NCBI RefSeq assembly: GCF_000759835.1
Contig: NZ_BBNB01000013.1
Location: 111,367-175,366, forward strand
Reading direction: 5' to 3'
Source: Citrobacter sedlakii NBRC 105722
GTDB lineage: Bacteria; Pseudomonadota; Gammaproteobacteria; Enterobacterales; Enterobacteriaceae
DNA: 64,000 bases
Numbering within the stretch: the stretch's first letter is position 1; each line of letters opens with the position of its first letter. Below the pieces are notes generated by a model that did no database searches, was not told the origin of the DNA, and saw only the letters and a list, made by a program, of their open reading frames with translations. Positions 32,986 through 41,027 of this stretch are shown here, piece after piece. A program made the position numbers and the translations under genes.

Positions 32986-34028
32986 GCAACCTCCCCGCCG
33001 AGGGTGACAATGGCAGGAGACGGTTGGCGAAATGCCGTTTCAAGGATTTCGAGGTTGGTCAGCGCCTCGCTTTCACTAAGGTAATTCGCCTCTCCGCAGG
33101 TCAGGGTCGCATACAGCGAATCGTAAACGCGGCCATAATCACCCGGAACCGCCGCAAACGTCTCGCGGACGGTATCCCCGTCAGCATTCACATATTCCAG
33201 CACAGCCATTTCTTGATCCGCGCCAAATGCGGCGTCTCCTGGCATAATACCGGCTTTCAGGCTGGTCTCTTGTTGATCGATACCATAGCGAATAAACGAC
33301 CCCCGGGTACCATGAACGATAAACCGCGGCCCGGCTATTTTGACCAGATGACTGGTTTTGACAATCGCGGTGATGGTGCCGTAATAGAGATGTACTTCAA
33401 AGGTATCGTCAGGATTATGCGGATTTCTCAGCTTACGGAGATGGTATCCAACCTGCTGCGGACGACCCAATAGCGAGAGGATTTGATCAACGGTGTGCAC
33501 GCCCAGGCCATAAAACGCGCCGGTGAAATCGCTGCCCGGACAGGTTTCTGCATCGGGGCGAAAATAGTCGAAGTGGCTTTCGATGTCGACAATATCGCCG
33601 AGTTTGCCGCTCTCAATAGCCTGTTTCATGGTCAGAAAGCAGCTATCGAACCGTCTGTTCTGAAAGGGTGTGACGGTAAGTCCTTTTTCGCGCGCCAGCG
33701 CAAACAGCGTTTTGGCTTCCTCCAGCGTGGTGGTAAACGGTTTCTCCACCAGCACGTTTTTACCTTTTTCAAGGCATAATTTTGCGTATTGGTAATGGCT
33801 GTCAGGGTGGGTACAGATCACCACCAGTTGGATTTCGCTGTCGTTCAGAATATCGTCAGGATTCGACGTGAAAGTAATGTGCTGATAGCGTTCGCTGGCT
33901 TCAATTTCCGGCTTACGCTGAATATCATAAATACGTTTAACGTTGAATTTATCTTTGCGATGCAGAACATACGGCAAATGATAACGGGTGGCGCTTTTAC
34001 CAAAACCGATATAAGCACAATTAATCAT
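32982..34028 (-). CDS. Gfo/Idh/MocA-family oxidoreductase
   Basis: 348 aa. The NAD(P)-binding Rossmann fold at the N-terminus (YIGFGKSATRYHLPYV) and the hallmark VLVEKP motif at residues 93-97 identify the family; the length is typical. The rest is the alpha/beta domain with FYGLGVHTVDQILSLLG and its histidine. It resembles YhhX-like enzymes. Members oxidise sugars or sugar phosphates, and some use a transient oxidation to cleave glycosidic bonds. In this operon it is a candidate for processing the imported sugar phosphate (inference). It starts 2 nt after the IICB stop codon. Confidence 0.9.
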   Translation of the reverse strand: MINCAYIGFGKSATRYHLPYVLHRKDKFNVKRIYDIQRKPEIEASERYQHITFTSNPDDILNDSEIQLVVICTHPDSHYQYAKLCLEKGKNVLVEKPFTTTLEEAKTLFALAREKGLTVTPFQNRRFDSCFLTMKQAIESGKLGDIVDIESHFDYFRPDAETCPGSDFTGAFYGLGVHTVDQILSLLGRPQQVGYHLRKLRNPHNPDDTFEVHLYYGTITAIVKTSHLVKIAGPRFIVHGTRGSFIRYGIDQQETSLKAGIMPGDAAFGADQEMAVLEYVNADGDTVRETFAAVPGDYGRVYDSLYATLTCGEANYLSESEALTNLEILETAFRQPSPAIVTLGGEVA

Positions 34029-34030
34029 GA

Positions 34031-35725
34031 TTATTCCTTAATAAAAAAAGATAAGGCCGCGTGAACCGCAGCGGGTCCGTCGAGTTTGCTAAAATGCTGA
34101 GGATCTATCGTGACAACAGGGCAGTGATGATTAATCTCCTGCGCGATCGTTTCCTGAAGATAAGCGAGCTGCGGCCCGAGCAAAATCAGCTGCGCCTTTT
34201 CATACTCTTGCGCCAGTTTTCCGGCGTTAACCGCATAAACAGTCAGCGTGCAACTCTGGCTCTCGGTATATTTACGCATTTTCGATGCCATCAATGAGGT
34301 GGACATGCCTTCATTGCAGGCCAGAATAATGGTTTTACCGTCCAGCAGATGAATACCTTCTGCGTCATCGCCATGGGTCTCAGCGTTTTGCTCCGCAACG
34401 ATTTCGTCGATGACCTTTTCATTGCGGTTCTTGATCATTGCGCTTTCGTAGGCTTTCAAAAATGGCATATAGATAATCACCCCCAGCGCCAGCAAAACCG
34501 CCTGCAAAATCACATTGCGGTAATCACCGCCGGAACCCAGCCATCCGGAAATAAATGGCGGAACAGACCACGGGACATACGCGACTATTTTCGACACCCA
34601 TCCCCAGGACGTCGAAAAATAAGCGATAATAAAATTAATTTGTGGGTAAACGATGAATGGAATCATCATTAACGGATTATAAAGCACCGGGAAACCAAAT
34701 ATTACCGGTTCGTTGATATTGAAGAGGCCCGGCGCAATGACCGTTCGGGAAAATTTACGATGGCTGGATAATTTACTACGAATAAATACGGCCAGCAGCA
34801 GCGCCAGCGTGCTCCCTGTCCCGCCCATATGACCGTAAAGATCGCGAAACGGTAGCACGATGATATGCGGCGGAACTTGCCCGCTGGCAAAAGCCGCCAT
34901 ATTTTCCTGCATCGCCACCAGTAGCGGCGGCTCCAGGACAGGATTGATAATACCGCCGGGATGAATCCCTAATGCAAACAGGATATTGGTAAGCGTCGTC
35001 AGCACCAGAAAGCCAGGAAGATTGGTGGTTAAATGCACTAATGGCGCCTGTATAAGCCGCTGTATCAGGGCCTGAACCTCTGTGTGCGCCAGCGTGCTTA
35101 CCGCAAACGCCGCCAGCGCGAAACTGGCTATCGTCAGCATTATCGAAAACATGGCCTGAAAGGATTGCACCACCATTGGCGGGACGTCGTCACCAAGGCG
35201 AATCTGTAGCGCCTGACATTTTGACACCCACAAGAAGAGATTGGTTGAGAGTATCGCCGTGAGTATCGCCAGAAAGACGCCCCCGGCATTGGTACAAGCG
35301 TAAGGCACGATACCCGACAGTGTAATCTTCTGACCATCTGCCAGGGTTTGCGTTGTTTCGAGCGGCATCAATACATAGAATACCGCCAGCGCGACCATCG
35401 CGGGTATAACCGGCGTCGGGTGTTTTTTCTTACTGGCGACGTGATACGCCACTAATATTACCAGCATCAGCGATAATATATTCATCGTGCCATTAAGAAT
35501 TCGCTCACCAATATTACGCAGACGTAATAAGGCTTCGGCAGATAAAAAGTTGCTCAATAGGCCATTGGTATCAAGAATGACATAATTGAGCATAATAAAT
35601 AAACCCGCCAGCACGAGGAAGGGAACCGCAATAATAAAACTATCGCGTAAGCTCCGTAAATGAACCTCGGCGGCCATCTTCTGCGAGGCGTCAGTAATCC
35701 GCCCCAGTATTGAGGATTGAAACAT
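34031..35725 (-). CDS. PTS system EIICB component, lactose/cellobiose family
   Basis: 564 aa. Residues 1 to about 430 form the membrane transporter IIC with around ten hydrophobic helices; the substrate-binding region contains GIHPGGIINPV and the NEP motif (FNINEPVIFGFP, about 335-346). Residues about 462-564 form a IIB domain with the phosphorylatable Cys470 in IILACNEGMSTSLMASKM. The C-then-B order is that of LacE. The sugar is unknown; lactose/chitobiose-type PTSs usually take disaccharides. AT content seems higher than in the neighbouring mal genes. It follows the IIA gene by 24 bp. Confidence 0.9.
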   Translation of the reverse strand: MFQSSILGRITDASQKMAAEVHLRSLRDSFIIAVPFLVLAGLFIMLNYVILDTNGLLSNFLSAEALLRLRNIGERILNGTMNILSLMLVILVAYHVASKKKHPTPVIPAMVALAVFYVLMPLETTQTLADGQKITLSGIVPYACTNAGGVFLAILTAILSTNLFLWVSKCQALQIRLGDDVPPMVVQSFQAMFSIMLTIASFALAAFAVSTLAHTEVQALIQRLIQAPLVHLTTNLPGFLVLTTLTNILFALGIHPGGIINPVLEPPLLVAMQENMAAFASGQVPPHIIVLPFRDLYGHMGGTGSTLALLLAVFIRSKLSSHRKFSRTVIAPGLFNINEPVIFGFPVLYNPLMMIPFIVYPQINFIIAYFSTSWGWVSKIVAYVPWSVPPFISGWLGSGGDYRNVILQAVLLALGVIIYMPFLKAYESAMIKNRNEKVIDEIVAEQNAETHGDDAEGIHLLDGKTIILACNEGMSTSLMASKMRKYTESQSCTLTVYAVNAGKLAQEYEKAQLILLGPQLAYLQETIAQEINHHCPVVTIDPQHFSKLDGPAAVHAALSFFIKE

Positions 35726-35749
35726 ACCGTATCCCTGTCGAAAAGAGGA

Positions 35750-36070
35750 TTAACGCGGAGCGGGGAAATTCAGCGCGATCATTTCCTGAATAAGTTCCCG
35801 GGCGAGCATGGCCGTCATTAAATGGTCCTGTGCATGGACCATAATTAAATGAACCGGTACTTTCCCTTCTCCTTCATCATATTCAATTAGTCGGGTTTGT
35901 AAGGCGTGGGCTTCTTTCGCGGCTTGTTCAGACGCGGCCATTTGCTTCGCTGATTCAGAAAAATTGCCTTTTCGGGCCTCCTGTAACGCCTTAAATGCGC
36001 AGCTTTTACACTGCCCGACATTAACAATCAGGCCCATCACGGTCTCTTCATAGCCTGTTTCGCTAAACAT
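35750..36070 (-). CDS. PTS system EIIA component, lactose/cellobiose family
   Basis: 106 aa from ATG 36070, which follows GGAGAG; a longer in-frame start 12 codons upstream lacks a good site and is less likely. An all-helical LacF/ChbA-type IIA: EETVMGLIVNVGQCKS at the N-terminus and the phosphorylation site His79 in IMVHAQDHLMTAMLAREL, aligned with His89 of E. coli ChbA. It passes phosphate from HPr to Cys470 of the IICB. First gene of the operon. Confidence 0.92.
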   Translation of the reverse strand: MFSETGYEETVMGLIVNVGQCKSCAFKALQEARKGNFSESAKQMAASEQAAKEAHALQTRLIEYDEGEGKVPVHLIMVHAQDHLMTAMLARELIQEMIALNFPAPR

Positions 36071-36110
36071 ATGCACTCTCCATGAAATGCGAATGACGAC
36101 ATCCACCTCT

Positions 36111-36126
36111 GGTGAGATCCCTCACC
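36111..36126. promoter_or_regulatory. Inverted repeat in the PTS operon leader, CRP-like
   Basis: GGTGAGATCCCTCACC is a 6-bp inverted repeat; it contains GTGA-N6-TCAC, the inner part of a CRP site. It lies about 40 bp upstream of the IIA start, so it could be either an operator or an RNA hairpin in the leader. Confidence 0.4.
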
Positions 36127-36150
36127 GCCCTCAGGTTTCATGGAAAAGCA

Positions 36151-36172
36151 TTTAAAACTATATAGTTTTAAA
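36151..36172. promoter_or_regulatory. Perfect 22-bp palindrome, proximal operator candidate of the PTS operon
   Basis: TTTAAAACTAT (36151-36161) is followed directly by its exact complement (36162-36172). It contains the CTATATAG core shared with a second palindrome. It overlaps a plausible -10 region (TTAAAT or TATAGT on the minus strand) of the PTS operon. Predicted binding site of the GntR-type regulator encoded in the operon. Confidence 0.7.
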
Positions 36173-36176
36173 TTAA

Positions 36177-36188
36177 ATCTATATAGAT
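36177..36188. promoter_or_regulatory. 12-bp palindrome, distal operator candidate
   Basis: ATCTATATAGAT is a perfect palindrome with the same CTATATAG core as the 22-bp palindrome; the two centres are exactly 21 bp (two helical turns) apart, which favours cooperative binding of two dimers on one DNA face. Confidence 0.65.
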
Positions 36189-36195
36189 CACATTT
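36182..36195 (-). promoter_or_regulatory. CRP half-site of the PTS operon promoter
   Basis: On the minus strand AAATGTGATCTA equals the left half of the consensus CRP site; the right half is poor (TAGAT for TCACA). Centred at about 36184, it would be 41.5 bp upstream of a start at about 36143, with TTAAAT (36155-36150) as -10: a class II CRP promoter geometry (inference). Confidence 0.5.
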
Positions 36196-36213
36196 TAAAC
36201 ACTGCCTGAAGCG

Positions 36214-36624
36214 TCACTCCCGCTTAAGCCGTTTCGAATTACATAACCATAGCGTGATCACCAACAGCAGGATCGCCGCCGAGTAGATCAGCACATCCAG
36301 TGGAGAGGTATGATCGACGATGATCAGCCGCACTATCGCAGTGATCCCGATATACACAAAATAACGTAGCGGAAAGTGAAAGCCGGACTGAAAGTACTTA
36401 ACAATCAGAGCGATAAATTCGAAATAAAGAAAATAGACCACCAGCCCTTCCACCAGCTCATATTTGCTGGTTTGCTCAGGCGCAAACAAGACATCCGCGA
36501 GATGCAGCGTCTCTTTTCCGAGGAAGACAACGAGGATCAGCCCCAGACTCAGCAGGCCCAGGTTCAGAACAGTCTGAAGCACGGTGGAGATAAACTCCGC
36601 GCGTGGACGAGATAATGACGTCAT
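36214..36624 (-). CDS. psiE: Phosphate-starvation-inducible protein PsiE
   Basis: 136 aa, the E. coli PsiE length. A small inner-membrane protein with four predicted helices ([64 protein letters not shown]) and a basic tail. In E. coli it is induced by phosphate starvation (PhoB) and repressed by cAMP-CRP; the function is unknown. A ribosome-binding site GAGGTG precedes the ATG. I did not find a clear Pho box. Confidence 0.95.
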   Translation of the reverse strand: MTSLSRPRAEFISTVLQTVLNLGLLSLGLILVVFLGKETLHLADVLFAPEQTSKYELVEGLVVYFLYFEFIALIVKYFQSGFHFPLRYFVYIGITAIVRLIIVDHTSPLDVLIYSAAILLLVITLWLCNSKRLKRE

Positions 36625-36746
36625 AACGGCACCTCTTTCTCAGTGGCGAGGTTCCTGTATAACGCAAAAATGTGACGGTGATCTATATTTTTTGTTTATG
36701 TTTGCTTATTCATCCGATGGCGCTGCGGTTAGCGGAGCGACAAAAA

Positions 36747-36781
36747 CGTTAGCCGGGCAAGCGCTGTACCGCCCGGCTAAC
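36747..36781 (-). terminator. Terminator of yjbEFGH
   Basis: GTTAGCCGGGC (36748-36758) pairs with GCCCGGCTAAC (36771-36781). On the minus strand the hairpin directly follows the yjbH stop codon and is followed by GTTTTTG. Confidence 0.8.
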
Positions 36782-36785
36782 AGCA

Positions 36786-38882
36786 TTAACGGAAATTCAC
36801 GCTCCGGTCGCTGGTCATGTTGTACAGCTGGAATTTACGTCCCAGTTGCTGACCACCGTCACGCGTCAGCGGCGTCCAGCCAACCGCCGCCCGGCTGCGG
36901 GTCGGGCCGGCGGAGAAGAGATCCAGCGGAATCGAGACATACACCCCTTTGGTGAAGTCCCCTTCGCCGTATTCGTCCGGCGACACATTTGTGATGGTGG
37001 CGTAACCGCCCACCACCACGCCGCTGTCGAAGCGTTTAGAGATATCCAGCGTTCCGCCCTTATCGCCCGCCAGATACTGACCGACACTCGCTTTCACCAG
37101 CACATCCTGCGCAAACGACGGCGTCCAGTAGGCGGTCAAATGCCCGGTCTTAACGCTGTAGTCGGTGAATTTCATCATCTCTTTCGCGCTGCGCCAGTCA
37201 CGCTGTTTCACGTAATTCGCGTCGAGACCAAAGGCCCAGTTGCTGTCTACCGGACGGTAAAGAACCTCTGCCCCCGCGCCGCCGTACATGGTTTCCAGAT
37301 AACCCCCGTAGACCTGGCCGTAGAAGCCGTTGCCGAAATACTGGAAGTAATTGGCCTGTAGGTTATTGACGTAAGCGTCGTTCTGCACATATTCACGCAC
37401 CCGGGTACGCACACGCGGCAGCTTCGAGTCATTTGGCGGATTAGTGTAGTTAAACTTGTCATAGTTGTTGGCAAGGTTGCCAAACAGGCTACCGGTGGTC
37501 AACAGATGGTCGGTGACCCACAGATCGGCCGTCGCCATAACGCCCAACTGGTACATGTAGAAGTTTTCCGGCCCGCCCACGGACTGGTTCAGCACCGGAT
37601 CGATGTGGAAAGCAAAGCGAGACTTGTCGATATACCAGCCCTGCTCGGTACTTTCAGGAACCACAGGCTCGAGGCGTTTTTGCGCCAGCGGCGTTTCGTG
37701 TCCCAGCGGTTCCCCTTCAAGATGACGTTTCAGGCTGGAGACGTCCGTCTCGGTGGTCACCTGCGGCAGGTTAAGCCGGTTTTCGGTTACGCGGATCGTG
37801 CGGATCCCCTCTGGCAGATCGTTCATCACGATCCGGTTCGCACGTTCAATCCCTTCACGCGAGTCGCGGTATTTCACCTGCTCGCCGGTGACATACAAGG
37901 TATCCCCCTTCACCTGAATCTTTGGATCCGCCAGTCCGGCATTGTATTTCAGCAGCGTAAGCTGGTTCGCTACCACCGAGTGTTGCAGGATCGCGTCCTG
38001 AGGCTGCGGTTGGTATTTCGGTCGGGCGTTATCGCTGTAAGAGGGGCGCAAATCGTTGAAGTTTGTACGCAGCGTGACGCCAAACATAAAGGTGTTGCCG
38101 CGCTCATAGCTGAGGTTAACGTCGGCCCAATCGGTGACGCGATAAATGGCGCCGACGTTAAACTTGCTTTTCTGTTCCAGCTTGCCCGCGAAGTCCTGCT
38201 GGTAATTATTCCCTTCATATTCCAGCTTCAGACGTAGCGGCTGCCAGGGTGTCTGGTATTCAACGCCGCCAAACAGCGAAGCCGGGCCGTGGAACATCTG
38301 GCTACCGTCAATGGATCCCGCCTGCTTATAGCTATTATCGCGGTAACAATATTTGTCGCTGTAGGAACACAGCGGGTTTGTGACGTTGCCGCTGGTCCCC
38401 AGATAACCCCAGCCGAGCCCAAGTGAAAAATCAAACGGACCCCAGGCCTTGCTCGCCACGATGTATTCGGCGTCAAACAGGCCGGTCCCCCCGATATCCC
38501 GCGCGCCCACCGCCACCTGCGGCATCCAGTAGCTTTCTTCCCAAAGTCGCAGCTTCAGATCGAAGGCTTTATCTTTATAGGTTTGATCGCCGGAGAAAGA
38601 CTCTACGCTACTGTATTGTCGGGTTCGCACGTCGGTATAACGCAGTGTGGTTTCCAGCCAGGGGAAAAGCTGTACGGAAGCCGAGTAGTAACGGTACTGA
38701 TCGTTATCACGATAGTTGAGACTCAGCTCACCCTCACGCGCCATGCGCGCGGTCGGGGTTTGTAATAATCCTACGCCGCCAAAGTCAGACTGAGAGGGGC
38801 CAATGGGCGCCGGGTACGTTTCGGCGTGGCAGGCCGCGCTGATGCCCAGCGCCAGTAAGCTGAGCAGATGTGTTTTTTTCAT
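36786..38882 (-). CDS. yjbH: YjbH/GfcD-type outer-membrane protein of exopolysaccharide operon
   Basis: 698 aa, full length. A signal peptide ([20 protein letters not shown]) is followed by a large predicted beta-barrel region starting [27 protein letters not shown]. The family (YjbH/GfcD) is the proposed outer-membrane component in exopolysaccharide secretion. The stop-start overlap with yjbG (TAATG) implies coupled translation. Last gene of yjbEFGH, which in E. coli is activated by RcsB and affects biofilm polysaccharide. Confidence 0.95.
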   Translation of the reverse strand: MKKTHLLSLLALGISAACHAETYPAPIGPSQSDFGGVGLLQTPTARMAREGELSLNYRDNDQYRYYSASVQLFPWLETTLRYTDVRTRQYSSVESFSGDQTYKDKAFDLKLRLWEESYWMPQVAVGARDIGGTGLFDAEYIVASKAWGPFDFSLGLGWGYLGTSGNVTNPLCSYSDKYCYRDNSYKQAGSIDGSQMFHGPASLFGGVEYQTPWQPLRLKLEYEGNNYQQDFAGKLEQKSKFNVGAIYRVTDWADVNLSYERGNTFMFGVTLRTNFNDLRPSYSDNARPKYQPQPQDAILQHSVVANQLTLLKYNAGLADPKIQVKGDTLYVTGEQVKYRDSREGIERANRIVMNDLPEGIRTIRVTENRLNLPQVTTETDVSSLKRHLEGEPLGHETPLAQKRLEPVVPESTEQGWYIDKSRFAFHIDPVLNQSVGGPENFYMYQLGVMATADLWVTDHLLTTGSLFGNLANNYDKFNYTNPPNDSKLPRVRTRVREYVQNDAYVNNLQANYFQYFGNGFYGQVYGGYLETMYGGAGAEVLYRPVDSNWAFGLDANYVKQRDWRSAKEMMKFTDYSVKTGHLTAYWTPSFAQDVLVKASVGQYLAGDKGGTLDISKRFDSGVVVGGYATITNVSPDEYGEGDFTKGVYVSIPLDLFSAGPTRSRAAVGWTPLTRDGGQQLGRKFQLYNMTSDRSVNFR

Positions 38883-39619
38883 TATTCGGGTATCCGCTGC
38901 GTCAGGGTATGGAGAATGTCGGCGTTCAGCGCGTCCGGTTCGCTGCTCCAGACAGAATCGTCAAGCCCTACAAAAATGATACTGCCCGGCATCGGTTCAA
39001 CGTGACGCTTATTCCAGTAAGCGACCGGCACTTTCTGACTGCGTCCATCAGGATAAACAACCCACGCGTAGCTGCGATCCGCGCCACTGAGCAGGTTTTG
39101 TCCGTCAAGATAATGGGTGACATCGCGTCCGGGCATAAACGGTTGTTTTCCGGGACGGCTCAGCAGGCCGAACAGAGTGACCTCCGTGGGCTGCGCGCCT
39201 ACCCACAGCGTGTAGTTTCCCTGGAGCGGCGGATTACCGCGTTCGCTAACGCGCACCACGTCCGGGTCGAGCGTGATATGTTGCCTGCCGGTGATCTTCA
39301 GCGCCTGAATTTGCTGGCGCAGGGTGTTGATAGCGGCGGCATCGTCACCGCTCTCTTCCGCGCTCAGCGCCGCCAGTCGCGCGACCAGCGCCTGCTGTTG
39401 ACGCAGTGCCGTGGCGGTAGCCTGTTCTTCGCTAATGACCGCCCCCGGCCACCAGCTGTTCGCCAGCCTCGGCTGGCCGACCAGATCGATCAGGTGTTCC
39501 GCGCCGGTCAGCGTTTTGGCTTCCTCGCCCCCTGCCATAAAGACCTTGACGGTGCCCGCGGCAATAACCGATGACGCGCTCAGGCTCAAGAGCAGCGCGG
39601 TAAGCGTTCGTCTCATCAT
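38882..39619 (-). CDS. yjbG: YjbG/GfcC-type periplasmic exopolysaccharide protein
   Basis: 245 aa, the E. coli YjbG length. A signal peptide ([21 protein letters not shown]) precedes a GfcC-like periplasmic domain, with a C-terminal [25 protein letters not shown] segment typical of capsule/exopolysaccharide secretion partners. It overlaps the yjbF stop codon by 4 nt (ATGA) and the yjbH start by 1 nt. Confidence 0.95.
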   Translation of the reverse strand: MMRRTLTALLLSLSASSVIAAGTVKVFMAGGEEAKTLTGAEHLIDLVGQPRLANSWWPGAVISEEQATATALRQQQALVARLAALSAEESGDDAAAINTLRQQIQALKITGRQHITLDPDVVRVSERGNPPLQGNYTLWVGAQPTEVTLFGLLSRPGKQPFMPGRDVTHYLDGQNLLSGADRSYAWVVYPDGRSQKVPVAYWNKRHVEPMPGSIIFVGLDDSVWSSEPDALNADILHTLTQRIPE

Positions 39620-40254
39620 GATTTTGCCGCCTTGATCAGCGTGGTTTTCACCGGGAAGAAGTCCGCCCCCAGATACTGCTCTGACTGGCGAATCTGCCCT
39701 TCGCTGTCTACCCAGTAGCGGTTATGCCAGCGTGCCTGGTCGGTGGTCACCGCCTCGTCCAGCACACGTACCGGCGTTTCATCACTGCCCACCTTCACCG
39801 TATCGCTGCCGTCCCACGTAAAGACCGAGCGCGCGGTGGCGTAGCGAACCTGCCTGAATTCGGTCCAGCCCATCGTGCGGATCCAGGTGGCGCCGTCGAC
39901 GATCTGGTTGGGCTTTCTTAGCGGGTCTTCAGCGAGGTTATTGACCTCTATAAGGTTGTCGCCGCCGAGCAGCGTTTTCACCAACCGACCATGCTGGGTC
40001 ACGAGAGTCGCCTGATCCTGGGTCACCCATTTCTGCTGCCCGTTCTCCGCGAAGGCGAGCACCACGAACAGCTGCGGTCCGCCGTTAAGCTGCATATACT
40101 GACTGGCATAGGGCATATTCTGGATATCGTCGTCCGTCAGTTGGACGCCAGGCGTACCGAACATGCTGTCCCACAGTGAGTTGCCCAGTTCTTTGGTGGT
40201 GGCTGAGCATGCCTGTAACAGCAGGCAAATAAAGATGATTCCAGGTCGCTTCAC
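39616..40254 (-). CDS. yjbF: YjbF/GfcB-type outer-membrane lipoprotein
   Basis: 212 aa from GTG 40254, which follows GGAGAAGAGTC and gives the E. coli YjbF length; an ATG five codons upstream is less likely because it would place the Shine-Dalgarno inside the gene. The lipobox LLLQAC with Cys about 16 shows lipid attachment. Conserved segments: SLWDSMFGTPGVQLTD and GPQLFVVLAFAENGQQKW. Second gene of yjbEFGH. Confidence 0.93.
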   Translation of the reverse strand: MKRPGIIFICLLLQACSATTKELGNSLWDSMFGTPGVQLTDDDIQNMPYASQYMQLNGGPQLFVVLAFAENGQQKWVTQDQATLVTQHGRLVKTLLGGDNLIEVNNLAEDPLRKPNQIVDGATWIRTMGWTEFRQVRYATARSVFTWDGSDTVKVGSDETPVRVLDEAVTTDQARWHNRYWVDSEGQIRQSEQYLGADFFPVKTTLIKAAKS

Positions 40255-40326
40255 GACTCTTCTCCGCATGGTTGCCAGGGGTGCGTAACCCTGTCCTTCA
40301 GGCCCACAGGCTTTCGGAAATCTAAA

Positions 40327-40350
40327 ATAACCACACCGAAGTGTGGTTAT
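40327..40350 (-). terminator. Attenuator-like hairpin between yjbE and yjbF
   Basis: A perfect 10-bp stem (ATAACCACAC / GTGTGGTTAT) closed on the minus strand by C(TTCG)G, an extra-stable tetraloop, followed by TTTTAGATTT. It can let yjbE be expressed above yjbFGH. Confidence 0.7.
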
Positions 40351-40367
40351 GGTTAAACGTACCGGTG

Positions 40368-40610
40368 TTACTGGGTACTGGTGGTCGTGGTGGTGGTGGT
40401 CCCGGTATTGGAACCGTCACCGCCGCCGGTTGCCGCCAGAGCGACACCCACCGCTGAGCTTACGGTGCTGGCGCTGGTCGCGGAGGAACTGCCCGCTGAC
40501 ACCGACGTCGCCGCCGAACCTGCCGCTTCACCCACCTGAACGGGGGCTGCGTAGACAGAGCTCGCCGCAAGCGCAGATATGGCAAAAATGCCATACAGAA
40601 CTTTTTTCAT
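40368..40610 (-). CDS. yjbE: YjbE, small exported Ser/Thr/Gly-rich protein
   Basis: 80 aa. A signal peptide ([21 protein letters not shown]) is followed by a low-complexity mature part rich in Ala, Ser, Gly and Thr, with a run of Thr residues near the end encoded by GGT/ACC-type repeats (about 40380-40405). First gene of yjbEFGH. The role is unknown; homologous to GfcA. Confidence 0.92.
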   Translation of the reverse strand: MKKVLYGIFAISALAASSVYAAPVQVGEAAGSAATSVSAGSSSATSASTVSSAVGVALAATGGGDGSNTGTTTTTTTSTQ

Positions 40611-40872
40611 AACAATTTCCCTTCATTGAATGAATGGAGATTTACCCAAAAGCGTTTCGGGCGGGATCGAGTATACACAACTAAAGCATGCGGATTGCGG
40701 CGGGTCTAAATAGCGAAGTCGTTTTAGGATAATTGGACTTTTGGTGAGCAATTGATTTTAATGTAAATATGATTACGCTTTATAATCAATGCGTTGAAAT
40801 TTCATGCGTATGCCTTTACCCTCCGTATTTTCCTAAAATAACTCAGGGTGATTTTAGGGGTATTCATTATTT

Positions 40873-40886
40873 TAGGATTAAGCTCA
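40873..40886 (-). promoter_or_regulatory. Candidate RcsB/RcsAB box upstream of yjbE
   Basis: On the minus strand TGAGCTTAATCCTA matches 10 of 14 positions of the RcsAB box TAAGAATATTCCTA. It lies about 260 bp upstream of yjbE in the 417-bp AT-rich gap to pgi. A possible -10 TATACT is at about 40671-40676. Rcs control of yjbEFGH is known in E. coli; this exact site is a prediction. Apart from the pgi hairpins, I saw nothing else in the gap. Confidence 0.45.
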
Positions 40887-40930
40887 ATATCATTATTTGC
40901 GCATCAGCACGGACAAACAGAATTATCTTA

Positions 40931-40957
40931 TAAAAAAGCCGATATGAATATCGGCTT
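40931..40957 (-). terminator. Terminator of pgi
   Basis: On the minus strand AAGCCGATA pairs with TATCGGCTT (9-bp stem, 4-nt loop) and is followed by TTTTTT. A second hairpin, AACGCAGCCG / CGGCTGCGTT at 40995-41017, lies between it and the pgi stop codon. Confidence 0.85.
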
Positions 40958-41027
40958 AAAATGAGTTCGACAAATTCATTGGAATGACAGCATGAACGCA
41001 GCCGCTACGGCTGCGTTTCAAAGCCGA

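Noticed and set aside
40380..40405. GGT/GTG-type short repeat in yjbE as a phase-variation tract
   Set aside because: Changes in a trinucleotide repeat would keep the frame and only vary the Thr run; there is no frame-switching potential.
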